DNA of 64,000 nucleotides. Origin: Streptomyces sp. SID12501 (GTDB taxonomy: Bacteria > Actinomycetota > Actinomycetes > Streptomycetales > Streptomycetaceae). A program made the translations under genes and the position numbers. Positions 17,626 to 26,256 of this stretch are shown one piece after another; position 1 is the first letter of the stretch; each line of letters starts with the position of its first letter. The stretch spans positions 124,001 through 188,000 of the forward strand of contig NZ_JAAGLU010000019.1 of the NCBI RefSeq assembly GCF_010550245.1. Reading direction: 5' to 3'. A model generated the notes under the pieces. The model was not told the DNA's origin and did no database searches. It saw nothing but the letters and a program-made list of their open reading frames with translations.

Positions 17626-18377
17626 CCGACTTCGAGGGTCTCAAGGCGCTGGTCACGGGCGGCGCGTCCGGCATCGGCCGGGCCACCGCGGAACTGCTGG
17701 CGGCGCGCGGCGCACAGGTCGCCGTCCTCGACCTGGACCCGTCGTCGGTCGGGAAACCCTTGCTCGGCTACCGGGCCGACGTCACCGACGACACCTCCGT
17801 ACGGGAGGCGGTGGCCGCCGCCGTCGCCGACCTCGGCGGACTCGACATCGTCGTCAACAACGCCGGGATCGGCGCCCAGGGTACCGTCGAGGCCAACGAC
17901 GACGACGAATGGCACCGCGTCTTCGACGTCAACGTGCTCGGTATGGTCCGTGTCGCCCGCGCCGCCCTGCCGCACCTGCGGAACTCCGAGCACGCCGCCA
18001 TCGTGAACACCTGCTCGATCGCGGCCACGGCGGGCCTGCCGCAACGCGCCCTGTACAGCGCCACCAAGGGCGCCGTGTACTCGCTGACCCTGGCGATGGC
18101 CGCCGACCACGTGCGCGAGGGCGTTCGCGTGAACTGCGTCAACCCGGGGACGGCCGACACCCCCTGGGTCGGCCGCCTCCTCGACTCGGCCGCCGACCCC
18201 GCCGCCGAACGCGCCGCACTGGAGGCCCGCCAGCCCTCCGGCCGCCTGGTCTCGGCCGCCGAAGTCGCGGGCGCCATCGCCTACTTGGCGAGCCCTCTGT
18301 CCGGCGCCACCACCGGCACCGCCCTCGCCGTCGACGGCGGTATGCAGGGCTTGCGACTGCGCCCGGCGGCCCGGTGA
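17622..18377 (+). CDS. SDR oxidoreductase, probable 2-keto-3-deoxy-L-fuconate dehydrogenase
   Basis: A 251-aa classical SDR. It has the cofactor motif TGGASGIG at about residues 12-19, NNAG (VVNNAGIG), catalytic Ser in NTCSIAAT, YSATK for Tyr and Lys, and the C-terminal AVDGG. By position next to fuconate dehydratase it most likely oxidises 2-keto-3-deoxy-L-fuconate to the 2,4-diketo compound. It could instead be the L-fucose dehydrogenase, since the neighbouring aldo-keto reductase is the other candidate for that step. The ATG lies within the dehydratase stop codon (ATGA overlap). Confidence 0.85.
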   Translation: MTDFEGLKALVTGGASGIGRATAELLAARGAQVAVLDLDPSSVGKPLLGYRADVTDDTSVREAVAAAVADLGGLDIVVNNAGIGAQGTVEANDDDEWHRVFDVNVLGMVRVARAALPHLRNSEHAAIVNTCSIAATAGLPQRALYSATKGAVYSLTLAMAADHVREGVRVNCVNPGTADTPWVGRLLDSAADPAAERAALEARQPSGRLVSAAEVAGAIAYLASPLSGATTGTALAVDGGMQGLRLRPAAR

Positions 18378-18379
18378 AC

Positions 18380-19417
18380 ATGCCGGACAACACACCAAAG
18401 AGCACTCCCGTGTCCGTCCCCGTGCCCATGCCGGTGCACGCGCTCGGCCGCAGCGGCGTCGAGGTCACCGGCCTGGGCTTCGGCGCCGCCGCCATCGGCA
18501 ACCTCTTCACCGAGGTCACCGAGGAACAGGCGCACGAGGCCGTGTCCGCCGCCTGGGACGCGGGCATCCGCTACTTCGACACCGCGCCGCACTACGGCAT
18601 CGGCCTCTCCGAACGCCGCCTCGGCGCGGCCCTGCGCGAGCACCCGCGCTCGGCGTACACGATCTCCACGAAGGTCGGCCGCCGCCTCGAACCCACCGAG
18701 GCCCCGGCCGGCGACGACCTCGCCAACGGCTTCGCGGTCCCCGCCGCCCACCACCGCGTCTGGGACTTCGGCGCCGACGGCGTACGCCGCACCCTGGAGG
18801 CGAGCCTGGAGCGGCTCGGCGTCGACCACGTCGACGTCGTCTACCTCCACGACCCCGACGACCACGCCGAGGAGGCCTTCCGCGAGGCCTACCCGGCGCT
18901 GGAGAAGCTCCGCTCGGAAGGCGTCGTGCGGGCGATCGGCGCGGGTATGAACCAGGCGGAGATGCTCACCCGCTTCGTCCGGGACACGGACGTCGACGTG
19001 GTCCTGTGCGCCGGCCGCTACACGCTCCTCGACCAGAGCGCGCTCACCGAACTGCTGCCCGCCGCCGTGGCACGCGGTACGTCCGTGGTGATCGGCGGTG
19101 CCTTCAACTCCGGTCTGCTGGCGGACCCGAGGCCCGGGGCGACGTACAACTACGCGACGGCGTCGGGAGAGTTGCTGGAGCGCGCCCTGCGCATGAAGGC
19201 TGTCGCCGACCGGCACGGCATCACCCTGCGGGCCGCGGCGCTCGCCTTCTGCGCGGCCCACCCGGCCGTCGCCGGAGTCCTCGTCGGCACCCGTTCGGCG
19301 GCCGAAGTCCGGGACTGCGCGCAGCAGTTCGCCGCCCCCGTGCCCGATGCCTTCTGGCAGGAACTCAGGGACACCGGCCTGCTGTCCACCGAAGAGCCGT
19401 CGGAGGATCCGTCATGA
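18380..19417 (+). CDS. Aldo/keto reductase, probable L-fucose dehydrogenase
   Basis: A 345-aa AKR-fold protein related to D-threo-aldose/L-fucose 1-dehydrogenases and pyridoxal 4-dehydrogenase. The core runs ALGRSGVEVTGLGFGAAAIGN then RYFDTAPHYGIGLSERRLG (Asp and Tyr of the active site), ISTKVGR (Lys) and VYLHDPDDH (His). It should oxidise L-fucose to L-fuconolactone with NAD(P)+. The start is uncertain: ATG 18380 or the GTG at 18374 that overlaps the preceding stop codon, both giving the same low-complexity TPKSTPVSVPVPMPV leader. Confidence 0.87.
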   Translation: MPDNTPKSTPVSVPVPMPVHALGRSGVEVTGLGFGAAAIGNLFTEVTEEQAHEAVSAAWDAGIRYFDTAPHYGIGLSERRLGAALREHPRSAYTISTKVGRRLEPTEAPAGDDLANGFAVPAAHHRVWDFGADGVRRTLEASLERLGVDHVDVVYLHDPDDHAEEAFREAYPALEKLRSEGVVRAIGAGMNQAEMLTRFVRDTDVDVVLCAGRYTLLDQSALTELLPAAVARGTSVVIGGAFNSGLLADPRPGATYNYATASGELLERALRMKAVADRHGITLRAAALAFCAAHPAVAGVLVGTRSAAEVRDCAQQFAAPVPDAFWQELRDTGLLSTEEPSEDPS

Positions 19418-19728
19418 GAGTGGCCCTGCACACCAAGGTCCGCGCCGACCGCGTCGCCGAGTACGACGCCGCCCACCGCGAGGTCCCCGTCGAGCTGACC
19501 GACGCGATCCGCGCCGCCGGTGCCACCTCCTGGACGATCTGGCGCAGCGGCACCGACCTCTTCCACGTCCTGGAGTGCGCCGACTACGCCCTGCTCCTCG
19601 CCGAGTTGGAGAAACTGCCGGTCAACGTGGCCTGGCAGGCACGGATGGCCGAACTCCTCGACGTGGTGCACGACTACTCCGCCGAGGGCACGGAGTCGGG
19701 CCTGCCGGTGGTCTGGGAGCTGCCGTGA
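19414..19728 (+). CDS. L-rhamnose mutarotase family protein, likely L-fucose mutarotase
   Basis: A 104-aa ferredoxin-like dimeric alpha-beta barrel protein of the RhaM/YiiL type. Typical residues are the N-terminal RVALHTKVRADRVAEYDAAH and the SWTIWRSGTDLFHVLE segment. It interconverts sugar anomers so the dehydrogenase gets its preferred form. ATGA overlaps on both sides place it firmly in the operon, between the dehydrogenase and the lactonase. Confidence 0.9.
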   Translation: MRVALHTKVRADRVAEYDAAHREVPVELTDAIRAAGATSWTIWRSGTDLFHVLECADYALLLAELEKLPVNVAWQARMAELLDVVHDYSAEGTESGLPVVWELP

Positions 19729-20561
19729 CGGTCGTCGACGCGCACCACCACGTGTGGGACCTGTCGGTCCGGGACCAGGACTGGATCGCCGAGGACAGCC
19801 CACTGCGCCGGGACTTCACCATGGCGGACCTCCGGCCGGAGACCCGCGCGGCCGGCGTCGACCGCACGATCCTCGTCCAGACGATCACCGTGCCCGAGGA
19901 GACCCCGGAGTTCCTGGCGCTCGCGGCGGAGCACGAGCTGATCGCGGGCGTCGTCGGCTGGACGGACCTGACCCGTACCGACATCGCCGACGAGCTCGCC
20001 CGGCTGCGTGAACTCCCCGGCGGGGAGTACCTGAAGGGCATCCGCCACCAGGTCCAGGGTGAGCCGGATCCGGAGTGGCTGCTGCGCCCGGACGTACGCC
20101 GTGGCCTCACCGCCGTCGCCGAAGCGGACCTGGTGTACGACCTGGTCGTCCTTCCGCACCAACTGCCCGGGTGCGTCAGGGCGGCCGAGTCGCTGCCGCA
20201 ACTGACCTTCGTCCTGGACCACTTGGGCAAGCCGCCGATCGCCTCCGGCGCGCTGGAGCCCTGGGCCTCTGCCCTCCGCGCTCTGGCCGCCCTGCCCAAC
20301 GCGGTGGGAAAACTCTCCGGCCTGGTCACCGAGGCGGACCACGCCTCCTGGACGCCCGCCGAGCTGCGCCCGTACGCCGACACGGCCCTGGACGCCTTCG
20401 GCCCCGGCCGACTGATGTTCGGCTCGGACTGGCCGGTGTGCACGCTCGCGGCGTCGTACGGCCAAGTGCTGTCCCTGGCACAGAAGTTGGCCGCCTCACT
20501 CGACAGGCACGAACGCGAGCAGGTCTTCGCGGGCACCGCGACCCGCGTCTACGGACTCTGA
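19725..20561 (+). CDS. Amidohydrolase family L-fuconolactonase
   Basis: A 278-aa TIM-barrel protein of the amidohydrolase-2 family. The metal motif HHHVWD is at residues 7-12, and later ligands and catalytic residues lie in KGIRHQVQGEPD, FVLDHLGKPP and the C-terminal MFGSDWPVC. It opens L-fuconolactone to L-fuconate. The GTG start lies in the overlapping stop of the mutarotase gene. It is the last gene of the operon. A fumarylacetoacetate-hydrolase type 2,4-diketo-3-deoxy-L-fuconate hydrolase, the next step in this pathway, was not found in the window. Confidence 0.9.
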   Translation: MTVVDAHHHVWDLSVRDQDWIAEDSPLRRDFTMADLRPETRAAGVDRTILVQTITVPEETPEFLALAAEHELIAGVVGWTDLTRTDIADELARLRELPGGEYLKGIRHQVQGEPDPEWLLRPDVRRGLTAVAEADLVYDLVVLPHQLPGCVRAAESLPQLTFVLDHLGKPPIASGALEPWASALRALAALPNAVGKLSGLVTEADHASWTPAELRPYADTALDAFGPGRLMFGSDWPVCTLAASYGQVLSLAQKLAASLDRHEREQVFAGTATRVYGL

Positions 20562-20650
20562 CCCACCCTCCCTCTGCTTTCCCTCCACTGTGACCGTGGG
20601 TGACCGTTCTCGGCTTGCGTTCGCCGAGCGGGTGACGCAGACAATGAGAG

Positions 20651-20914
20651 ATGCACCGAACCCTTGTCACCGCCTGCGCGCTCTCCGCGGCTCTGCTCGT
20701 CGGCGGCTGGGACGGCGACCCGCCGGGCGAGGAGGTCGTGTCCCCGGACGACGTCGGACTCGGCACCGCCCAGGACGCCTGCAGCGACATCGGCCCCGAC
20801 AGGGTCCCGGAGATTCCCGACCTCCCTGACGGCGGTGGCCTGATTCCCGACGAGACCACCACCGCGTACGGCTCCTATGTCCCGTACGACCCCTGCGAGG
20901 ACGTCGGCGAGTGA
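20651..20914 (+). CDS. Small exported acidic protein of unknown function
   Basis: An 87-aa product with a short signal peptide (HRTLVTACALSAALLVGG) and a Pro/Asp-rich mature part with two cysteines (DACSDIG and YDPCEDVG) that could form a disulphide. Where many Streptomyces lipoproteins have a lipobox cysteine there is GGW, so lipid anchoring is unlikely. The ribosome site is weak (gagag). I do not recognise the family. It precedes the phosphatase gene by 64 bases on the same strand. Confidence 0.6.
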   Translation: MHRTLVTACALSAALLVGGWDGDPPGEEVVSPDDVGLGTAQDACSDIGPDRVPEIPDLPDGGGLIPDETTTAYGSYVPYDPCEDVGE

Positions 20915-20978
20915 GAGGCGCCCCGCGAAAGGCGTCGGACAAGTCGAATAATCAGCCAAAAACTGACAGGGTAGGCCC

Positions 20979-23066
20979 ATGGCTGATCGGGGAGCGAGCG
21001 CCCTGTCACTCCCGGACGAATGGCCCGCCCACCCGGACCCGGTTCTGGCGCTCAACCGCATGGGGACGTTCGACTGGGACCTGGACGCAGGCCTGTTCCA
21101 CATGGACGCCCTGGCGCACGAGATCTTCGATCTGCGCCCGGACGAATACGACGGCCACCCGGAGAGCCTGGGCGTGCGGGTGCCCCGGATGGAGGGCCTG
21201 AGGCTCGATTCCGTCGTCGCCGAGGCCATGAAGGACGGCAGCGAGAACTACGGCGCCTACTTCCGCCTCCGCCGCCGCGACGGCGTCCTGCAGTGGACCC
21301 ACACCCAGGGCTACATCCGCCGCGACGAGACGGGCCGCCCGCGCCGGGTCATCGGCATCGTCCGCGACGCCACGCAGGAGCTGCGGGACAGCCAGTCCCG
21401 TACCGAACAGGCCGCCCAGGACGAGGTCAGGCGCCGCCAGACCAACGTCGTACAGGTCGTCACGGCCGCCCTCGCGCACGCCCGCACCGTGGAGGACGTC
21501 ATCGACGTCCTCACCGACTCCCACGACGTGCCCCACCTCGGGGCGGCCAGCCTGGTCATGGGCCTGGTGGAGGCCGGCCGCATCCGGCTGGTCGCCGAGG
21601 GCCCGGCGGGCGCCTCCGTACCCGGCACCCGCATCACCCGTATCGACGAGCCCTACCCGATGGGCGACGTCGTACGGACCCTCAGCCCGCGTTTCATCGA
21701 GTCGCCGGAGGAGTTCGCGGCCTGCTATCCGATCCTGTGGCCGCATCTCACCGACCTGAAGATCACCTCGGCCGCCTATCTGCCGCTCATCGCGCAGGCC
21801 CGGCCGATCGGCGGGATGGGCCTGCTCTACAGCGACCGGTACGGCTTCTCGGCGGAGGACCGGGCCGTACTCGTCGCGCTCGGCACCAGCATCGCGCAGA
21901 GCCTCCAGCGGGCCATGCTGTTCGAGCAGGAGAAGGACCTCGCCCAGGGGCTCCAGCAGGCCATGCTGCCGCGCTCCATCCCCGACGTGCCGGGCGCCGA
22001 CATCGCCGTCCGCTACCGCGCCGCGTCCTCCGGCGGACAGCTCGGCCGGGACATCGGCGGTGACTGGTACGACGTGATCCCGCTGCCGGGCGGCCGGGTC
22101 GGCGCGGTCATCGGGGACGTACAGGGCCACGACACGCACGCGGCGGCCGTCATGGGCCAGCTGCGGATCGTCCTGAAGGCGTACGCGGCCGAGGGACACC
22201 CGCCCGCCACGGTGATGGCCCGCGCCTCCGTCTTCCTGCGGGAACTCGACACCGGCCGCTTCGCGACCTGCCTCTACGCGGAGGTCGACCTGTCCACCGG
22301 GGTGGTCCAGGCGGTGCGCGCCGGCCACCTCGACCCGCTGGTGCGGCGCGCCGACGGCACCTGCCGCCGCGTCCCGGTCGACGGCGGGCTGCCGCTCGGC
22401 CTCTCCGCCGAGTTCGGGCACCTCACCTACCCGGTGACCACCCTCGAACTGGACCCCGGCGAGACCCTGGTGCTGTGCACGGACGGGCTGATCGAGCAGC
22501 CCGGCGCCGACCTCGACGACGGGCTGCGGACCCTCCGGGCGCTCATCGCGGCCGGCCCGGAGAGTGTCTGGGAACTCGCCGACTGCCTCATCGAGGTGGC
22601 CGACGAGCGGAGCGGGGACGACGACGTGGCCCTGCTGCTCCTGCGCCGCCGGGGCCTGGCCGCCGAACAGTCCGGCGGACGGCTCCAGCAGCACGTCGCG
22701 TCGGCCGATCCCGACGCGCTGAGAGAGGCCCGGCACATGATCGGCGCGGCGGTCCGGGCCTGGGGCGCCCGCGAGCGTGCCGACGAGGTCGAACTGGTGG
22801 CCGACGAGCTGATCACCAACGCCCTGATGCACACCGAGGGCGCGGCGGTCGTCACCCTGCGCGTGCTGAGCGGCGCCGAACGCCGGCTGCGCGTCGAGGT
22901 CGAGGACTCCTCCAGCGCGCTGCCGCGCCGCCGGGAGGCGGGGGAGTCGGGGGTCTCCGGGCGCGGCCTGCTCCTGGTCGACCTCCTCACGGACGACTGG
23001 GGCGTCGAGGCGCGGGGCGGCGGCAAGGTCGTGTGGTGCGAGTTCGCGGTGCCGCCCACGAGCTGA
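20979..23066 (+). CDS. PAS-GAF-SpoIIE phosphatase with C-terminal HATPase domain
   Basis: A 695-aa cytoplasmic signalling protein. A PAS domain (about 20-135) includes DWDLDAGLFHMD and ends in GIVRDATQELRDSQ. A GAF domain follows (about 150-310). A PP2C/SpoIIE phosphatase domain comes next (about 340-560), with metal ligands in IGGDWYDVIPL, GDVQGHD, LCTDGLIE and GDDDVALLL. The C-terminus is an anti-sigma-like HATPase_c (about 575-690: ADELITNALMHTEG and GRGLLLVD). Such proteins act on phosphorylated anti-anti-sigma partners. Fusion of phosphatase and kinase-like domains is common in Streptomyces. No partner genes are adjacent. Confidence 0.92.
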   Translation: MADRGASALSLPDEWPAHPDPVLALNRMGTFDWDLDAGLFHMDALAHEIFDLRPDEYDGHPESLGVRVPRMEGLRLDSVVAEAMKDGSENYGAYFRLRRRDGVLQWTHTQGYIRRDETGRPRRVIGIVRDATQELRDSQSRTEQAAQDEVRRRQTNVVQVVTAALAHARTVEDVIDVLTDSHDVPHLGAASLVMGLVEAGRIRLVAEGPAGASVPGTRITRIDEPYPMGDVVRTLSPRFIESPEEFAACYPILWPHLTDLKITSAAYLPLIAQARPIGGMGLLYSDRYGFSAEDRAVLVALGTSIAQSLQRAMLFEQEKDLAQGLQQAMLPRSIPDVPGADIAVRYRAASSGGQLGRDIGGDWYDVIPLPGGRVGAVIGDVQGHDTHAAAVMGQLRIVLKAYAAEGHPPATVMARASVFLRELDTGRFATCLYAEVDLSTGVVQAVRAGHLDPLVRRADGTCRRVPVDGGLPLGLSAEFGHLTYPVTTLELDPGETLVLCTDGLIEQPGADLDDGLRTLRALIAAGPESVWELADCLIEVADERSGDDDVALLLLRRRGLAAEQSGGRLQQHVASADPDALREARHMIGAAVRAWGARERADEVELVADELITNALMHTEGAAVVTLRVLSGAERRLRVEVEDSSSALPRRREAGESGVSGRGLLLVDLLTDDWGVEARGGGKVVWCEFAVPPTS

Positions 23067-23097
23067 GCGCCGGGGCGCGCGGTGGCACTCTGGACGT

Positions 23098-23961
23098 ATG
23101 CCGGAACTTCCCGAGGTCGAAGCGCTCAGGTACTTCCTGACCGACCGCCTCGTGGGCCACGAGATGGTCCGCGTGCTGCCCGTCGCGATCAGCGTCCTGA
23201 AGACGTACGACCCACCGCTCACCGCCCTGGAGGGCCGCGAGGTCACCGCCGTGCACCGGCACGGCAAGTTCCTCGACCTGACGACGGACGGCGGCCCGCA
23301 CTTCGTGACCCACCTGGCCCGCGCGGGCTGGCTGCACTGGCGCGACCGCCTCCCCGACGGCCCGCCGAAGCCCGGAAAGGGCCCGCTCGCGCTGCGTGTC
23401 GCGCTGGAGACGGGCGAGGGCTTCGACCTCACCGAAGCCGGCACCCAGAAGCGGCTCGCCGTGTACGTCGTACACGATCCGCAGGAGGTGCCAGGCGTTG
23501 CCCGCCTCGGCCCCGACCCCCTCGCCGACGACTTCGACGAGGAACGCCTCGCCGGTCTGCTGGCGGGGGAGCGGCGGCAGCTGAAGGGGGCGCTGCGCGA
23601 CCAGAGCCTGATCGCGGGGGTGGGGAACGCCTACAGCGACGAGATCCTGCACGCCGCTCGGATGTCCCCGTTCAAGCTCGCCGCCTCGCTCACGCCGGAG
23701 GAGAACCGGCGGCTGTACGAGGCGCTGCGTACGACGCTCACCGAGGCGATCGAACGCTCCCGGGGCCTTGCGGCCGGACGCCTGAAGGCGGAGAAGAAGA
23801 GCGGCCTGAGGGTGCACGGCCGGACCGGCGAACCCTGCCCGGTCTGCGGGGACACCGTCCGAGAGGTCTCCTTCAGCGACTCCTCGCTCCAGTACTGCCC
23901 CACCTGCCAGACGGGCGGCAAACCGCTCGCGGACCGCCGTATGTCACGCCTGCTGAAGTAG
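23098..23961 (+). CDS. Fpg/Nei family DNA glycosylase
   Basis: A 287-aa base-excision repair protein. It opens with MPELPEVEALR, where the Pro after the initiator Met is the nucleophile and the following Glu is catalytic. It has the GKFLDL lysine region, the NAYSDEILHAARMSP helix segment and a C-terminal zinc finger with CPVC and CPTC. It removes oxidised bases from DNA. Length and motifs suit an intact enzyme. It lies 31 bases after the phosphatase gene. Confidence 0.92.
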   Translation: MPELPEVEALRYFLTDRLVGHEMVRVLPVAISVLKTYDPPLTALEGREVTAVHRHGKFLDLTTDGGPHFVTHLARAGWLHWRDRLPDGPPKPGKGPLALRVALETGEGFDLTEAGTQKRLAVYVVHDPQEVPGVARLGPDPLADDFDEERLAGLLAGERRQLKGALRDQSLIAGVGNAYSDEILHAARMSPFKLAASLTPEENRRLYEALRTTLTEAIERSRGLAAGRLKAEKKSGLRVHGRTGEPCPVCGDTVREVSFSDSSLQYCPTCQTGGKPLADRRMSRLLK

Positions 23962-23995
23962 GCCGGCAGACGGCCCATGGCAGGCGCCCGTCGGG

Positions 23996-24655
23996 CTAGG
24001 GGGCATCCAGCGTGACCAGGTGCAGACCGTTGGTGGTGCGCAGCTCGTACCTGTCGATCTGGTTCGGGTGGAGTGTCGAGGCGCCCATCATCGTGCTCGC
24101 GCGGGCGTCGTGCTCGGGCACCTTCCAGTTGGTCAGCGTCTCTTCCGTGCCGTCGTCCGCGATGGCGACGAGGTGGCAGGCACGGGGGCCGGCGCCGTCC
24201 TTGACCTTCAACTCGATCTGGCTGCCCCAGACCGTGTTCTCACTGGTGACCTGTGCCCAGACGCCCGACCGCTCGTCGGTCGCGGCGACCTGCTGCGTGC
24301 GGTCTGCGGCGCCGCTGCCGCTCGCCATGATCGCGATGCCGGGCCCGGCCACGGCGAAGACCACCGAGGCGGCCACGGCGTACAGCCAGCGCCGACGGCC
24401 GACCCGCTGACGGGCCGCGACTTCGCCGAGCAGCCGGTCCAGAAAACTGGGACCGGGTTGGGCCATGGGGTGCACGGAGCGCGGCGTGGCTCGCCGGTAC
24501 AGCAGCAACTGCCGTGTGGCGGGACCGAATTCGGTCACATGGAGGGTGCACTCGGGGCACTCCATGAGGTGGTCCTCGAAGCGGAAGGCGTCCGCCTCGT
24601 CGAGCACGCCGAGCGCGTATGCGCCGACGTCGCGATGCCGTTCCAGGGACCTCAT
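23996..24655 (-). CDS. Membrane anti-sigma factor with zinc-binding (ZAS-type) domain
   Basis: A 219-aa protein. The cytoplasmic N-terminus has the HxxxCxxC motif of zinc anti-sigma domains (DHLMECPEC, about residues 30-38). One membrane segment follows (WLYAVAASVVFAVAGPGIAIMA, about 88-110), then an extracytoplasmic domain that may sense redox or envelope signals. It probably binds the ECF sigma factor encoded at 25457-26005, two genes upstream in the same direction. I chose ATG 24655 since the conserved domain starts there; the frame is open back to 24712. Confidence 0.88.
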   Translation of the reverse strand: MRSLERHRDVGAYALGVLDEADAFRFEDHLMECPECTLHVTEFGPATRQLLLYRRATPRSVHPMAQPGPSFLDRLLGEVAARQRVGRRRWLYAVAASVVFAVAGPGIAIMASGSGAADRTQQVAATDERSGVWAQVTSENTVWGSQIELKVKDGAGPRACHLVAIADDGTEETLTNWKVPEHDARASTMMGASTLHPNQIDRYELRTTNGLHLVTLDAP

Positions 24656-24794
24656 GACGAATCCTCGTGCCGATGGTACGGGTGGGGTGTTGTTGCTACC
24701 ACCGGTACGCACCGGACAGCGGAATCACTCAAGCCCCATACCGAATCGAGACCAAAGGTGTTCGGAGCGGAGTGGACCGCGGATTGGTCGGATT

Positions 24795-25310
24795 CTAGAA
24801 AAGATGGATCGCCAGATGCCCGAGAGGCAGTCCCAGCCGCCAGGCCGGGGTCCACACCTTCGGTCCGTCGTCCTCACCGAGCACGGGCCCGCCTCCCGGT
24901 ACGGCGTCCAGGTCCGGGGCGAGCAGCTCGGTCTCCTCCAGCCAGCGCCAGGCGGCAGCGGCCATGTCCAAGTCCGGTGCCGGCGCCCTCGATTCGAGTG
25001 CGTCGGCCGCCAACCTTGAAATACGTGTCCGGACCCAGTCCTGCCAGGGCTGGTCGTACGCCGTCAGCGAAAGCCATTTCTCCAGTTGGGTGATGACCCG
25101 GATGCCCGAGAGTTCACCGCTGGTGTCGGACAGGAAGATGGTGAGTGCCAGCGCGTCCCGACCCGCGCGGAACTCGAAGGACGTGGGCGGCATCAGGTCG
25201 CCCGTCCGCAACAGTTCGTCGGCGATGTACTCGGCGTACAACCAGGCCATGGGGACGGTGAGTTCGCCCCCGCCGGTGCCGTCGGTGCTCTCTTGACCTC
25301 TGTGCAGCAT
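24795..25310 (-). CDS. Conserved-looking protein of unknown function in a sigma/anti-sigma locus
   Basis: A 171-aa soluble protein with no signal peptide or membrane segment. It is rich in Trp and Leu (WLYAEYIADELLRTGDLMPP, WRWLEETELLAPDLD) and has a mixed alpha/beta look. It lies between the ECF sigma gene and the anti-sigma gene, about 140 bases from each and in the same direction, so it may belong to the same regulon. ATG 25310 has GGAGGAAGG a little upstream; an internal ATG at MAWLYAEY is an alternative start. The family is not recognised. Confidence 0.7.
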   Translation of the reverse strand: MLHRGQESTDGTGGGELTVPMAWLYAEYIADELLRTGDLMPPTSFEFRAGRDALALTIFLSDTSGELSGIRVITQLEKWLSLTAYDQPWQDWVRTRISRLAADALESRAPAPDLDMAAAAWRWLEETELLAPDLDAVPGGGPVLGEDDGPKVWTPAWRLGLPLGHLAIHLF

Positions 25311-25456
25311 CCCTTCCTGCCTTCCTCCGGTGCGTGCGCGTCGCCCGACCCCGGACCTCCGGGACTCGCCCGGTCCGCACACGGATGAGGACAGCTGATT
25401 GCTCAACCATGGTCCTCAGCAAGGCACTTTACCGAGGTTTGACCTGACCATTGGTT

Positions 25457-26005
25457 TCACCGCAGGTCGGCCGCATAACCCGGAAGGACTCGGCGCAGGG
25501 CGCGCAGCGCGTAATACGCGCGGGACTTCACCGTACCGGGCGGGATTCCGAGCGCCGTGGCGGCCTCCGCCACACTCGCCCCCTGGAAATACACCAGCAC
25601 CAGGACTTCACGGTGCTCAGGAGTGAGTGTCTTCACAGCCTCCCGCACATCGAGTGCCGCCGCGGACCGTTCCGCGTGATCGGCGCACACCCGCGCGTTC
25701 TCCAGGATCGCGTCCCCGACCTCGTTGGGCCGCGCCTGCCTGGCTCGCCGCGCGTCGATGGCGAGCCGCCGTCCGACGGTCAGCAGCCACGGGCGTACGG
25801 AGTCGAAGTCGTCGGCGCGCAGCGCCTCGGGGTGCTGCCAGGCGCGTACGAGGGTCTCCTGCGCCAGGTCCTCGGCGCGCTGCCGGTCGCCGTCGCACAG
25901 GCGCAGCAGCAGGGCGAAGAGCGGTCGGCCGTGCTCGCGCTGCAGCGCGGCCAGCTCGTGCTCGGCGGTCGTCGTCCCGTGGGTGATGGTGGTTCCGGCC
26001 GTCAT
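25457..26005 (-). CDS. ECF RNA polymerase sigma factor
   Basis: A 182-aa group 4 sigma factor. Region 2 is seen at about residues 20-90 (RAEDLAQETLVRAWQHPEAL, the -10 recognition helix), and region 4.2 at about 120-175 (LTPEHREVLVLVYFQGASVAEAATALGIPPGTVKSR helix-turn-helix). It directs RNA polymerase to a small regulon and is probably held by the ZAS-type anti-sigma factor encoded downstream. No autoregulated promoter was recognised upstream. Confidence 0.92.
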   Translation of the reverse strand: MTAGTTITHGTTTAEHELAALQREHGRPLFALLLRLCDGDRQRAEDLAQETLVRAWQHPEALRADDFDSVRPWLLTVGRRLAIDARRARQARPNEVGDAILENARVCADHAERSAAALDVREAVKTLTPEHREVLVLVYFQGASVAEAATALGIPPGTVKSRAYYALRALRRVLPGYAADLR

Positions 26006-26256
26006 GGCCGTATGGCATCGCAGCGTCCTGATTCGGGACAGACCGTGGACCGGAGTGTGCGGCGGACGGTCGGACCCGTCGACGAACGGTGCGACGAACG
26101 GTCGAAGCGGCGCGTTCCTCGTCGGCCGGACGGCTCGCGGGATCGGCGCGCACGGCGGGCGGGGCGGGTGCGGTCACGCCGCTGCGCGCGGGCGGCGCCC
26201 AGGCCGCCCACCTCGCCCGCACCTCTGACACCAACGGTTGTCCGCTCCCGCTCCCG

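Noticed and set aside
21006..23444. 812-codon open frame on the minus strand
   Set aside because: It is a shadow of the PAS-GAF-phosphatase and glycosylase genes, both of which are well supported.
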